64,000 nt of DNA from assembly GCF_002155425.1 (NCBI RefSeq), contig NZ_MUYG01000009.1, forward strand, positions 124,001 through 188,000. Reading direction: 5' to 3'. This DNA comes from Erythrobacter donghaensis (lineage in GTDB: Bacteria > Pseudomonadota > Alphaproteobacteria > Sphingomonadales > Sphingomonadaceae). Positions within the stretch are counted from its first letter, which is position 1. Every line of letters begins with the position of its first letter. Below, piece after piece: positions 9,593-18,059 of this stretch. The translations under genes were made by a program, and so were the position numbers. Below the pieces are notes generated by a model that had not been told where the DNA came from, did not search any database, and saw only the letters and a program-made list of their open reading frames with translations.

Positions 9593-10089
9593 GCAGAAGC
9601 GGATCCGCCGAAGGGCCGGTTGAGCTGCACGATCTTGCCGTTGAGCACGAAGGCAAAGCTTACCCAGATGAAATAGGGCACGTTGAGCCACCCGGCGAAG
9701 CTGTCCCCCGCAAGGCGCGGCAGCACCACCATCAGAGCGACGACCGACAGCCACAGGAACACGTTCTCGGCCAGCGCCCAGTCGGGCCGCTTGAGCTTGA
9801 AGAACAGCGGCGACCAGGCGAAATGCATGATGAAATTGGCGATGAACAAAGCCCAGATTCCGATCCGGGCTTCAGGGGTGGGAGCCTGGGTCAGACCGAT
9901 GTAGAAACTCCACCCCGCAAGGCCGAGAATTATCGTCCACGCCGGGCCGAACAGCCAGTCAGGCGGTTGCCACGGGGGCTTGCGCAGCTGGCGATACCAC
10001 GGCCCGATCTCGGTCAGCGCCCCGCCCGCGCCGCCAAGGATGATGGCCCAGGTGGCGGCGATGAGGGCGTTGGTCCAGTCGATCTCCAT
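9589..10089 (-). CDS. tspO: TspO/MBR family membrane protein
   Basis: A five-helix inner or outer membrane protein of 166 aa, related to the mitochondrial translocator protein, which binds tetrapyrroles and sterols. The diagnostic segments are WYRQLRKPPWQPPDWLFGPAW after helix 1 (residues 31-51) and FIMHFAWSPLFF in helix 3-4. In photosynthetic alphaproteobacteria TspO tunes porphyrin-dependent gene expression. This window has no photosynthesis genes, so that role is only possible. The start is ATG 10089; the longer ORF reading from 10233 runs antisense to the namZ-like gene. Confidence 0.9.
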   Translation of the reverse strand: MEIDWTNALIAATWAIILGGAGGALTEIGPWYRQLRKPPWQPPDWLFGPAWTIILGLAGWSFYIGLTQAPTPEARIGIWALFIANFIMHFAWSPLFFKLKRPDWALAENVFLWLSVVALMVVLPRLAGDSFAGWLNVPYFIWVSFAFVLNGKIVQLNRPFGGSASA

Positions 10090-10177
10090 GACCCCCCAAC
10101 CCCGCGAGTGGCAGCAATGTTCCCGGCCCGCGCAAAGCAATTGCCTTTGCGCCGCGCCTGTTCCAACGCTGCTGCCC

Positions 10178-11374
10178 ATGAAGAATGGCATCGACCGGCT
10201 GCTGGCCGACCCCGAACTCCTCCGCCAACTCAAGGGCCGCCGCGTCGCGCTGGTGGCTCATCCGGCGAGCGTGACGTCAGATCTCACCCACAGTCTCGAT
10301 GCGCTGATCGCCGCCGGAGTGCAGGTCAACAGCGCCTTTGGCCCGCAGCACGGGCTGAAGGGCGACAAGCAGGACAACATGGTCGAGACCGCAGACGAGA
10401 TGGATCCGCGCTACGGCATCCCGATCTTCTCGCTCTATGGCGAGGTGCGCCGCCCCACGGGCCAGATGATGTCGAGCGCCGACGTCTTCCTGTTCGACCT
10501 GCAGGACCTCGGCTGCCGGATCTACACCTTCGTCACGACCTTGCTGTATTTGCTCGAAGAAGCGGCCAAGGCGGGCAAGGAAGTGTGGGTGCTCGACCGA
10601 CCCAATCCCGCCGGTCGCCCGGTCGAGGGGACGCTGCTGGTGCCGGGGCAGGAAAGCTTCGTCGGTGCCGCCCCGATGCCGATGCGCCACGGCCTCACCA
10701 TGGGGGAAATGGGCCACTGGTTCATCGAGCATTTCGGGCTCGACGTCGCCTACAGGGTGGTGACGATGGAGGGCTGGCAGCCCGATGGCGCTGGGAATGG
10801 CTGGCCGACGTCACGCCTGTGGATCAATCCCTCGCCCAATGCCGCCAACGTCAACATGGCGCGCTGCTATGCCGGGACGGTGATGCTGGAGGGCACGACC
10901 CTGTCCGAAGGCCGCGGCACCACACGCCCGCTGGAGGTGCTGTTCGGCGCGCCCGACATCGACGCTGGCGGGGTTCTCAATGTGATGCGCAAGCTCGCGC
11001 CCGAGTGGCTGGAGGGCTGCGCGATCCGTGAATGTTGGTTCGAACCGACTTTCCACAAGCACGCAGGAACGCTTTGCAACGCATTGATGATCCACGCGGA
11101 AGGTGAATTCTATGATCACCATGCCTTCAAGCCGTGGCGCTTGCAGGCGCTGGCCTTCAAGGCGATCCGCACGCTTTACCCGGACTATCCGCTGTGGCGC
11201 GATTTCCCTTACGAATACGAGCTGACCCGTCTGGCGATTGACGTCATCAACGGTGGGCCTGCCTTGCGCGAATGGGTCGATGATCCCGCCGCCACGCCGC
11301 ACGATCTTGACGTCATGACGTCACATGACGAGGCCGCATGGGTTGCGGCGGTGCGGGGTCATCTGCTTTACTGA
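10178..11374 (+). CDS. DUF1343 exo-beta-N-acetylmuramidase-like protein
   Basis: A 398-aa member of the DUF1343 family, whose studied members (NamZ) remove N-acetylmuramic acid from the non-reducing end of peptidoglycan fragments. Recognisable blocks are GPQHGLKGDKQDNM, PIFSLYGEVRRPT, DLQDLGCRIYTF, VLDRPNPAGR, TLSEGRGTTRPLE and an AFKPWRLQ-containing C-terminal domain. The start ATG 10178 (MKNGIDRLLADPELL) gives no signal peptide, unlike exported relatives, so it should act in the cytosol unless a different start is used. It is followed by an MFS gene after several TGACGTCA palindromes. Confidence 0.85.
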   Translation: MKNGIDRLLADPELLRQLKGRRVALVAHPASVTSDLTHSLDALIAAGVQVNSAFGPQHGLKGDKQDNMVETADEMDPRYGIPIFSLYGEVRRPTGQMMSSADVFLFDLQDLGCRIYTFVTTLLYLLEEAAKAGKEVWVLDRPNPAGRPVEGTLLVPGQESFVGAAPMPMRHGLTMGEMGHWFIEHFGLDVAYRVVTMEGWQPDGAGNGWPTSRLWINPSPNAANVNMARCYAGTVMLEGTTLSEGRGTTRPLEVLFGAPDIDAGGVLNVMRKLAPEWLEGCAIRECWFEPTFHKHAGTLCNALMIHAEGEFYDHHAFKPWRLQALAFKAIRTLYPDYPLWRDFPYEYELTRLAIDVINGGPALREWVDDPAATPHDLDVMTSHDEAAWVAAVRGHLLY

Positions 11375-11383
11375 CTGACGTCA
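11308..11383 (+). promoter_or_regulatory. Cluster of three TGACGTCA palindromes
   Basis: Perfect TGACGTCA octamers lie at 11308-11315, 11316-11323 (directly abutting) and 11376-11383, spanning the last codons of the NamZ-like gene and the leader of the MFS gene. Two more lie inside the NamZ-like gene at 10272 and 11239. Abutting palindromes ahead of a transporter gene look like an operator array, although two of the three are in coding sequence. Confidence 0.4.
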
Positions 11384-11468
11384 CGGCCCGGCGACGAGAT
11401 TGCATCGGCCCTGCGATGACACGACAACGGATGGCGGACAAACGGCCACCGATGGGAGAGAACACGAC

Positions 11469-12761
11469 ATGGCCACCACCGCCGTCACGGCGCCCCGCGC
11501 GAATTCCGTCCGGCTCACCTTGTGGATCCTGCTCACGGTCTATGTCTTCAATTTCATCGACCGCCAGATCGTCAACATCCTCGCCGAGCCGATCGCGCGC
11601 GATCTCGATCTGAACGATACCCAGATCGGGCTGATGACAGGGCTGGCCTTCGCGCTGTTCTACACCGTGCTCGGCATCCCGATCGCCCGTTTTGCCGACC
11701 GGCCTACGACCAATCGCCCGCGGCTGATCGCGGTGGCGCTGGCGCTGTGGTCGGCGATGACGGCGCTGTGCGGTCTCGCGCAGAATTTCTGGCAGTTGCT
11801 GCTCGCCCGGATCGGCGTGGGCGTGGGAGAGGCGGGCTGCACGCCGCCCGCGCATTCGCTGATCGCCGACATCGTGCCGCCGGAAAAGCGATCCTCGGCG
11901 CTGGCGTTCTATTCGCTCGGCATTCCGGTGGGCACGCTGCTCGGGATGCTCATCGGTGGCATGCTGGCTGACTACGTGGGCTGGCGTGAAGCCTTCGTGA
12001 TTGTCGGACTGCCTGGCGTCATGCTGGCGCTGGTGCTGTGGTTTGTGCTCAGGGACCCGCGGCGCTCCGACGCTGCTGCGATCCTGCGCGCCAAGAACCC
12101 GCCTCCGGTGTTGCCGCTGGGACAGGCGCTGGGCGAGGTGATGGGCTCGCGCGCTTTCCTGCTGCTGTTGTGTGCCGGATCGGCAGCCTCCTTCCTTGCT
12201 TATGGCAAGACCACCTGGACCACGATCTTCTTCCAGCGCACCCACGATCTTTCGCCCGGACAGGTAGGGCTGTGGTTCGGGGTTATCGCTGGCATTGGCG
12301 GCATGATGGGAACATGGTTGGGCGGCTATCTGGCGGACCGTTTCGGCGCGAAGAACCGCCGCCATGTGCTCACGGCGCCCGCGATCGGCATGGCGCTTGC
12401 GGTGCCGCTGGCGATCGCCGCTTATCAGGCGTCAAGCTGGACGGTCGCGCTGACGCTGCTGTTCGTGCCGCAGGTGCTGAATTCCTTCTACTACGGCCCG
12501 ACCTACTCCGCTGCGCAGGGGCTGGTGCCGCTGCGGGCGCGGGCGATTGCGGCGGCGGCGCTGCTGTTCTTCCAGAACCTGATCGGGCTGGGGCTGGGGC
12601 CCTTGTTCTTCGGGATGCTGTCGGACTGGCTGCAGCCGGCCTATGGCGCGGAGTCGGTGCGCTATGTGCTCTACGGCGCGGCGGTGCTGGGGCTGGTGCC
12701 GGCGTTCTTCTTTTGGCGCTGTAGCCTCCACCTCGACCGCGAGCTCGACCAGAAGGGTTAG
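11469..12761 (+). CDS. MFS transporter, spinster-like
   Basis: A 430-aa inner-membrane carrier with 12 predicted helices. The opening VYVFNFIDRQIVNILAEPIA and the loop FADRPTTNRPRLI match the spinster-type MFS group that is expanded in sphingomonads. The ARIGVGVGEAGCTPPAHSLI segment of helix 4-5 is characteristic of this group. GGGAGAG at 11454-11460 is 8 bases before ATG 11469. The gene lies 94 bases after the NamZ-like gene on the same strand, so import of a muramic-acid or other sugar product is plausible but unproven. Its stop shares the TTAG tetramer with the DUF817 stop. Confidence 0.85.
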   Translation: MATTAVTAPRANSVRLTLWILLTVYVFNFIDRQIVNILAEPIARDLDLNDTQIGLMTGLAFALFYTVLGIPIARFADRPTTNRPRLIAVALALWSAMTALCGLAQNFWQLLLARIGVGVGEAGCTPPAHSLIADIVPPEKRSSALAFYSLGIPVGTLLGMLIGGMLADYVGWREAFVIVGLPGVMLALVLWFVLRDPRRSDAAAILRAKNPPPVLPLGQALGEVMGSRAFLLLLCAGSAASFLAYGKTTWTTIFFQRTHDLSPGQVGLWFGVIAGIGGMMGTWLGGYLADRFGAKNRRHVLTAPAIGMALAVPLAIAAYQASSWTVALTLLFVPQVLNSFYYGPTYSAAQGLVPLRARAIAAAALLFFQNLIGLGLGPLFFGMLSDWLQPAYGAESVRYVLYGAAVLGLVPAFFFWRCSLHLDRELDQKG

Positions 12762-13600
12762 TCCGGCGCGCGCACCGGTTGAACCAGCGTCACCAGCACG
12801 AAGCTGATCAGCATCAGCAGATACCAGCTGCCATATTTGGCGAGGCTGACCATCTGCCATTCCTTCTCCTGCCCGGGATAGTTCCAGGCATTGGCGAAGG
12901 TGGCGATATTCTCGGCAAACCAGATGAACAGCGCGACGAGGCCAAAGCCCACCAGCAGCGGCATCCAGCGATGCACCCGCCAATTGCGGAAGTGAACGCG
13001 AGTGCGCCAGAACAGCAACGCCGTGACGCCAAACAGTCCCCATCGGATGTCGAGCGTGAAGTGGTGGGTGAAGAAGTTCGCATAGATCGCCGCCGCCAGC
13101 GCCCATGTCGTCCACGCGGGCGGATAGTGGGCGAAGCGGAAGTCGAAGATCCGCCACACCCGCGCGATATAGCTGCCGACGGCGGCATACATGAAGCCCG
13201 AGAACAGCGGCACCGCGCCGATGTGCAGCACGCTCGCTTCGGGATAGGTCCATGATCCGGCCTGCGTCTTGAACAGTTCCATCACCGTGCCGACAACGTG
13301 GAAGATCAGGATCACCCGCGCCTCGCGCCATGTCTCGAGGCGGAAAGCAAGCATGGCGCCTTGAATGCCAATCGCGGCCAGCGTCAGGAAGTCATAGCGG
13401 TGGAGCGCTGCGTTGTCGGGGTAGAACAGGTGTGTCCCCAGTAGCAGCGCCAGCAGCAACCCGCCGAACAGGCAGGCCCAGCCTTGCTTGAACCCGAACA
13501 GCAGGAACTCATACAGCCACAGCCGCCAGCCCGTGCCGGGGTCGAAGGCTTCGAGGTGGAGGCGGACGGCTTCGAAGCGGGTGTGGCGTCGTGACGTCAT
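12758..13600 (-). CDS. DUF817 integral membrane protein
   Basis: A 280-aa polytopic protein with about eight hydrophobic segments. The conserved stretch FKTQAGSWTYPEASVLHIG, followed by VPLFSGFMYAAVGSYIAR, identifies DUF817, a family of unknown function present in many proteobacteria. His and Glu residues within membrane segments (TVMELFKTQ, NFFTHHFT) suggest a metal or redox role, but this is only inference. The ATG at 13600 overlaps a TGACGTCA palindrome at 13592-13599. Confidence 0.8.
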   Translation of the reverse strand: MTSRRHTRFEAVRLHLEAFDPGTGWRLWLYEFLLFGFKQGWACLFGGLLLALLLGTHLFYPDNAALHRYDFLTLAAIGIQGAMLAFRLETWREARVILIFHVVGTVMELFKTQAGSWTYPEASVLHIGAVPLFSGFMYAAVGSYIARVWRIFDFRFAHYPPAWTTWALAAAIYANFFTHHFTLDIRWGLFGVTALLFWRTRVHFRNWRVHRWMPLLVGFGLVALFIWFAENIATFANAWNYPGQEKEWQMVSLAKYGSWYLLMLISFVLVTLVQPVRAPD

Positions 13601-13640
13601 ACCACGCGGGAATGACCAGCCCGTACGCTGCCGTCAACGC

Positions 13641-14405
13641 CTACTCGCGCTCAGCCGGATCGTCGCCCGCCCGCGGCATCCAGCGCGCCTCACCGGGCAG
13701 CGGCGTGCGTAGGCTCACGGCCCACTTTTTCCCCCCGATCTCGACCGCACCGCGCGCCTTGCGGGTTTCGAGAAACGCCAGCAGCGCATCCATGTCGTTG
13801 ATCGGAATTAACAGGCTGTAGCTATCACCACGCTGTATCGTCGCAGCGTGATCGAGCCCCGGCCATTCCTCCGGCCAGATAATCGAAGCTTCGGGCGCAT
13901 ATTCGTAGGGCCAGATCATGACCTCGATCGCTTCAGGTTCCCACACCTCGGACTTGGGGTTCTGGTATTCCTGCAGCAAAGTGATCATGCCCAAAAGCTT
14001 GTCACTGGCATCCCGCCGATTGCGATGCCGTGACGTCGCGCCATAGGCGACCACTGCCAGGTTATCGCGGAAATCGATGATGATGGACGACGGCTGGTCG
14101 GTGATACTCGTATAGGCCGTGTAGTCATCGATCCCCGCCAGCTTGACCTTGGCGGCCAGCGCCGCGCTGTCAGCCGCTGCGAGGGTCACCGCCTGATAGC
14201 CCGCATCGGCCCGATAGATTACCGTTCCATCGTCATAGAGCACGAAGCGGGGGGAGTCCGACCCGATCATCATCGCCCAGGGATCGGTCTCGATATAGAC
14301 GATGACCGGCTCGGCATCGGCTACGGGCGGATCGGCAAAGGCGGGTGCCGCAAGAAGCAGCACTACCAACGCGGTAAAGAGCCTGCCGAGCACCACCGCT
14401 GCCAT
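13641..14405 (-). CDS. Secreted protein of unknown function
   Basis: Not recognised. The 254-aa product has a signal peptide (MAAVVLGRLFTALVVLLLAA, then PAFA) and no membrane segment afterwards, so it is periplasmic or secreted. It is rich in Asp, Trp and Tyr. It contains a near-repeat, IWPYEYAPEAS then IIWPEEWPGLDH, and ends with IGGKKWAVSLRTPLPGEARW. The start ATG 14405 overlaps the stop of the upstream gene as TGATG, so the two are translated together. It is the last of a four-gene minus-strand run headed by the VWA gene. Confidence 0.7.
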   Translation of the reverse strand: MAAVVLGRLFTALVVLLLAAPAFADPPVADAEPVIVYIETDPWAMMIGSDSPRFVLYDDGTVIYRADAGYQAVTLAAADSAALAAKVKLAGIDDYTAYTSITDQPSSIIIDFRDNLAVVAYGATSRHRNRRDASDKLLGMITLLQEYQNPKSEVWEPEAIEVMIWPYEYAPEASIIWPEEWPGLDHAATIQRGDSYSLLIPINDMDALLAFLETRKARGAVEIGGKKWAVSLRTPLPGEARWMPRAGDDPAERE

Positions 14406-14767
14406 CAACGCTTGCGAGGAAGCTCAGCCATTTGCTCCGGGGAAAGCTGGATACGGCCAAGCGGAGGGGTCGGCGCCGGGCCACCGCCCTTGACCAGCAC
14501 CACCGAGCAGCCATCGATCCGCCGGTCGACCGCGTAGATCATCTGCCCCATGTCCGCCGTCGCAGGCCCGCGTTCGAAGCGCGGTTGCCGACCGGGATTG
14601 TCGCCCGTCGGCAGGTTGCTGTCAGGGCAGCGCTGCCCGGTTTGAAAGCCAGAACGCAATTCGCGGATGGTAGCAACCGGCGGTTCGTCGAGGGGTTGCG
14701 CCGGGGCGGGGGGCGCATCGCTGGCACCGAGCAGGGCAAGGACGAGCGGCAGGACGAGATAGTGCAT
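14405..14767 (-). CDS. Small secreted protein of unknown function
   Basis: A 120-aa product with an N-terminal export signal (MHYLVLPLVLALLGASDAPP) and two cysteines (QRCPDS and DGCSVV) that could form a disulfide in the periplasm. AAGGAGA lies just upstream of ATG 14767, which rules out the longer reading from 14854. The mature part carries a Pro-rich lead, then PRFERGPATADMGQMIYAVD. It is coupled by TGATG to the following gene. The family is unknown to me. Its two neighbours are also small exported proteins, so an envelope function is likely. Confidence 0.7.
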   Translation of the reverse strand: MHYLVLPLVLALLGASDAPPAPAQPLDEPPVATIRELRSGFQTGQRCPDSNLPTGDNPGRQPRFERGPATADMGQMIYAVDRRIDGCSVVLVKGGGPAPTPPLGRIQLSPEQMAELPRKR

Positions 14768-14831
14768 GACAGTCTCCTTCGGCTGCAAGAATATCACAAA
14801 AGCCCGCTTTTCCAACAAGCTTGGCGCAGCG

Positions 14832-15263
14832 TCAGCAGTTGGGAGGAATGTCATCCTTCGTCAGAAGGCGCCGGGCGAGCGATCGGTCATAGCCTCCTGC
14901 GTCGAGATGGACGGCGATGAGGGATGGAAAGTTCAAACCCGTTTCGAGCGTGACGTCGGCGGGTCCGGGCGCATTGCCTTCGTAGATCACGGCCCCACGG
15001 CCCGCTGCGCCGAGCTCGTAGGTCATGAAGTCCATCATCCGGTCCGTGCTCACCAGTTGTTCGTCCGGTGTAAGCACGAGGGCAAAGCCCATCCCGCACA
15101 CGAGGCCGGGGCCCGAGAACTGCGTGACGATCAGGTGGGGGCGATCCTGGTCAGGCGGCAAGCGCTCCGAACGGGCGAGGGGGACGCTTTGCGCCGCCTG
15201 CTGCGCCGAGCATGACGTCAGCGCCAGAGCGACGCCAGCGGCGAGAACCGCGCGTGCCCTCAA
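14832..15263 (-). CDS. Putative lipoprotein, TTG start
   Basis: A 143-aa exported protein. The signal ends in ALALTSCSAQ, a lipobox with Cys near residue 18, so the product is probably lipid-anchored. It starts with TTG at 15263, in a TTGA overlap with the stop of the VWA gene, and no ATG fits. Two more cysteines (VCGMGF and the C-terminal PPNC) could pair. The body (HLIVTQFSGPGLVCGMGFAL, then TLETGLNFPSLIAVHLDAGG) is not a family I recognise. Its place directly behind the VWA gene suggests a shared envelope role. Confidence 0.7.
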   Translation of the reverse strand: MRARAVLAAGVALALTSCSAQQAAQSVPLARSERLPPDQDRPHLIVTQFSGPGLVCGMGFALVLTPDEQLVSTDRMMDFMTYELGAAGRGAVIYEGNAPGPADVTLETGLNFPSLIAVHLDAGGYDRSLARRLLTKDDIPPNC

Positions 15264-16444
15264 GCCCCGTGCTTCCGCGACAGCTCCCGCATCGCGTCAT
15301 CCAGCCCTTCGAGCGTCAGTGGATACATCCGGTCGCCGACCAGTTGCTTGATCATCTTGGTCGACTGCGAATAGCCCCACTGCTTCTCCGGCACCGGATT
15401 GAGCCACACGGTTGCAGGATAGGTGTTGGCCACGCGCTGGAGCCACACCGCGCCCGCTTCCTCGTTCATGTGCTCGACGCTGCCGCCCGGATGGGTGATC
15501 TCGTAGGGGCTCATCGCCGCATCGCCCACGAAGACGATCTTGTAATCGTGGCCGTATTTATGGAGCACGTCCCAGGTCTTGGTGCGTTCCTGCCAGCGGC
15601 GCTTGTTGTCCTTCCACACGCCTTCGTAGAGGCAGTTGTGGAAGTAGAAGAATTCGAGGTTCTTGAACTCCGCAGTGGCGGCGCTGAACAGCTCTTCGAC
15701 CAGCTTGATGAAGGGGTCCATCGACCCGCCGACGTCGAGAAACAGCAGCAGCTTGACGGCATTGCGCCGCTCGGGACGCATCTTGATGTCGAGCCAGCCC
15801 TGCTTTGCGGTGCCTTCGATGGTGCCGGGAATGTCGAGCTCGTCCGCCGCGCCTTCGCGGGCGAAGCGGCGCAACCGGCGCAGTGCCATCTTGATGTTGC
15901 GGGTGCCAAGCTCCTTGGTGTTGTCGAGGTTCTTGAACTCGCGCTTTTCCCAGACCTTGATCGCGCGGCCGTGCTTGCTCTCGCCGCCGATGCGCACGCC
16001 TTCGGGGTTGTAGCCCGAATTGCCGAAAGGCGATGTGCCTCCGGTGCCGATCCACTTGTTGCCGCCCTGATGGCGCTTTTCCTGTTCCTCGAGCCGCTTT
16101 TTCAGCGTCTCCATGATTTCGTCCCAGTCGCCCAGCGACTTGATCTTCTCCATTTCCTCAGGGGAAAGGAACTTCTCGGCCACCGCCTTCAGCCAGTCCT
16201 CGGGAATGTCGACCGGGTTCTGGCCGTAATCGGACATGATCCCCTTGAAGACCTTCTGGAACACCTGATCGAAGCGGTCGAGCAGGCCTTCATCCTTCAC
16301 GAAGGTCGCGCGGGAGAGGTAATAGAACGCCTCGGGAGTCTGCTCGATCACGTCCTTGTCGAGCGCCTCCAGCAGCGTGAGGTGCTCCTTGAAGGACGCG
16401 CCGATTCCGGCGGCTCTCAGCTCATCGATGAAGTTGAAGAACAT
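15260..16444 (-). CDS. VWA-domain protein (CoxE-like)
   Basis: A 394-aa cytosolic protein. The N-terminal two thirds is helical and the C-terminus is a von Willebrand A domain with LLLFLDVGGSMDP as its MIDAS start (Gly replaces the first Ser of DxSxS). It ends with VFVGDAAMSPYEITHPGGSV and TLEGLDDAMREL. This is the widespread proteobacterial VWA protein that normally works with a MoxR-type AAA ATPase, a pairing thought to assemble or remodel partner complexes. The matching ATPase is at 19437-20297, about 3 kb away on the same strand. The start ATG 16444 (MFFNFIDELRAAG) is preferred to 16510. Confidence 0.88.
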   Translation of the reverse strand: MFFNFIDELRAAGIGASFKEHLTLLEALDKDVIEQTPEAFYYLSRATFVKDEGLLDRFDQVFQKVFKGIMSDYGQNPVDIPEDWLKAVAEKFLSPEEMEKIKSLGDWDEIMETLKKRLEEQEKRHQGGNKWIGTGGTSPFGNSGYNPEGVRIGGESKHGRAIKVWEKREFKNLDNTKELGTRNIKMALRRLRRFAREGAADELDIPGTIEGTAKQGWLDIKMRPERRNAVKLLLFLDVGGSMDPFIKLVEELFSAATAEFKNLEFFYFHNCLYEGVWKDNKRRWQERTKTWDVLHKYGHDYKIVFVGDAAMSPYEITHPGGSVEHMNEEAGAVWLQRVANTYPATVWLNPVPEKQWGYSQSTKMIKQLVGDRMYPLTLEGLDDAMRELSRKHGA

Positions 16445-16575
16445 GGGCCGCTGCTTACCCCGCAGGCTTCGGGCTGACCAGTCCCCAATCTTGAGGGTGG
16501 CAGGGCGCATTTTAACCCTTGGCTTACCATCCCCGGTTAGGGTGCAGTCGCACAGATAAAAGGTCGCAATCGCTC

Positions 16576-17976
16576 ATGAACTCGCTCGCCATCGATACCG
16601 CCCACGCCCATGCCTTGGGGATGATCCCGGAAAGCTGCGGCGCGGTGACGGTTGGCTGCACCGACGTCGCGGGTGTGGTCGAGGCGGTGATCGCCTCCTC
16701 GCGCACGCTGCGTTCGGAGCACGAGGCGCTGGCCGAGACGGTGCGCGCGCTCGAGGCCGACCAGCACAAGGTTGCCGAGGCGAGCGACGAGGCGCGGCTC
16801 TTGTCCGAACGCGCGATCGAGCGCCTCAATGAAGGCACGGCGCTGATCCAGTCCTCGCTCGGGCAGATTGCGGGCCTGATCGAACTGGTCGACACGCTCA
16901 GCCAGCACGTCACCAGCTTTTCCGCCGCGATGGAACAGGTGCGCCGCAGCGCGCAGGATATCGACGAGATTGCCGAGACCACCAACATCCTCGCATTGAA
17001 CGCCACGATCGAGGCGATGCGCGCGGGCGACGCCGGGCGCACCTTCGCGGTGGTCGCGGCCGAGGTGAAGAGCCTCGCCAACGACACCCGCAAGGCGACC
17101 GAGGAAATCGCCGCCACCATCGACGCGCTGGGCGGCGAGGCCGAGGTGGTGATCGGACGGATCGAGGCCGGATCGAAGGCCAGCGGCGAGGCCCGTGCGA
17201 GCGTCGCGCAGATCGAGAGCACTATCGCCAACGTCGGCGCGCTGGTCGAGGAAGTCGACAAGCAGAATGACGTCATCGCCCGCTCGACTGGCACGATCAG
17301 CGGCCATGTGGACAAGGTGCAGCGCGTGCTGACCGGCTTCGATACCGCTGCGCGCAGCAACGAAGATCGCCTCCACGGCGCGCATCGCAAGATGGAGGAG
17401 CTGGAAATCACGGCCTCCGAAATGTTTGACCGGATCGTGCAGGCAGGCCTCTCGCCCGAGGACAGCGCGATGGTCGCGCAGGCGCAGGCGATGATGCGCG
17501 AGGTCGCTGCCCATACCGAGGCTGCGATCGCCAAGGGCGCGGTCAGCATGGCGGCGCTGTTCGATACCGATTATCAGCCCGTGCCCGGCACCAATCCGCA
17601 GCTCTATCGCACGCGGCTGACCGATTGGGCCCATGCCGAATGGCGACCCTTCCTCGACCGCGCCAAAGCCGGCGACACCCGCGTTCTGGCTGCGGCCTGC
17701 ACCGACATGAACGGCTTTTTGCCCACGCACCTCACTGAACGCAGCCGCACCCCCACCGGCGATGTCGCGCACGACACCCAGTTCTGCCGCAACGGGCGGA
17801 TCATGCTGGAAGCGATCGACCGCAAGGCCAAGGCCAGCCAGGCGCCCTACATGATGGCGGTCTATCGCCAGGAGGGCGACGGCAATACCTATGTCGTGGT
17901 GCGCAATGTCTATGTCCCACTGGTGATCGGCGGCAAGCGCTGGGGCGATTTCGAGCTGGCCTACAGCTTCGACTGA
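16576..17976 (+). CDS. Soluble chemoreceptor with C-terminal sensor domain
   Basis: A 466-aa methyl-accepting chemotaxis-type protein with no membrane segment. The signalling hairpin comes first: the tip [20 protein letters not shown] and the following [17 protein letters not shown] are near-perfect. The flanking long coiled coils span about residues 50-290. The last 140 residues ([20 protein letters not shown] ... [20 protein letters not shown]) form a sensory-type domain shared by other alphaproteobacterial receptors; its ligand is unknown. It would talk to CheA/CheW in the cytoplasm. No other chemotaxis gene is in the window. The start is ATG 16576. Confidence 0.9.
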   Translation: MNSLAIDTAHAHALGMIPESCGAVTVGCTDVAGVVEAVIASSRTLRSEHEALAETVRALEADQHKVAEASDEARLLSERAIERLNEGTALIQSSLGQIAGLIELVDTLSQHVTSFSAAMEQVRRSAQDIDEIAETTNILALNATIEAMRAGDAGRTFAVVAAEVKSLANDTRKATEEIAATIDALGGEAEVVIGRIEAGSKASGEARASVAQIESTIANVGALVEEVDKQNDVIARSTGTISGHVDKVQRVLTGFDTAARSNEDRLHGAHRKMEELEITASEMFDRIVQAGLSPEDSAMVAQAQAMMREVAAHTEAAIAKGAVSMAALFDTDYQPVPGTNPQLYRTRLTDWAHAEWRPFLDRAKAGDTRVLAAACTDMNGFLPTHLTERSRTPTGDVAHDTQFCRNGRIMLEAIDRKAKASQAPYMMAVYRQEGDGNTYVVVRNVYVPLVIGGKRWGDFELAYSFD

Positions 17977-18021
17977 GCGCTCCGCGCAGCCGGGCCGGGT
18001 CTTGCGGCGTTAGGCTCAAGC

Positions 18022-18036
18022 GGTTAACCGTTAACC
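18022..18036 (+). promoter_or_regulatory. GGTTAAC palindrome upstream of L,D-transpeptidase gene
   Basis: GGTTAACCGTTAACC is a 15-base palindrome around a single central base, followed by TTTACGGGTAACGG. It lies 24 bases ahead of the start at 18060. TTAACC boxes recall the half-sites of the alphaproteobacterial cell-cycle regulator CtrA, but the spacing here (3 bases) is not the usual 7, so the identity of the binding protein is open. Confidence 0.4.
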
Positions 18037-18059
18037 TTTACGGGTAACGGAGAGACGCA

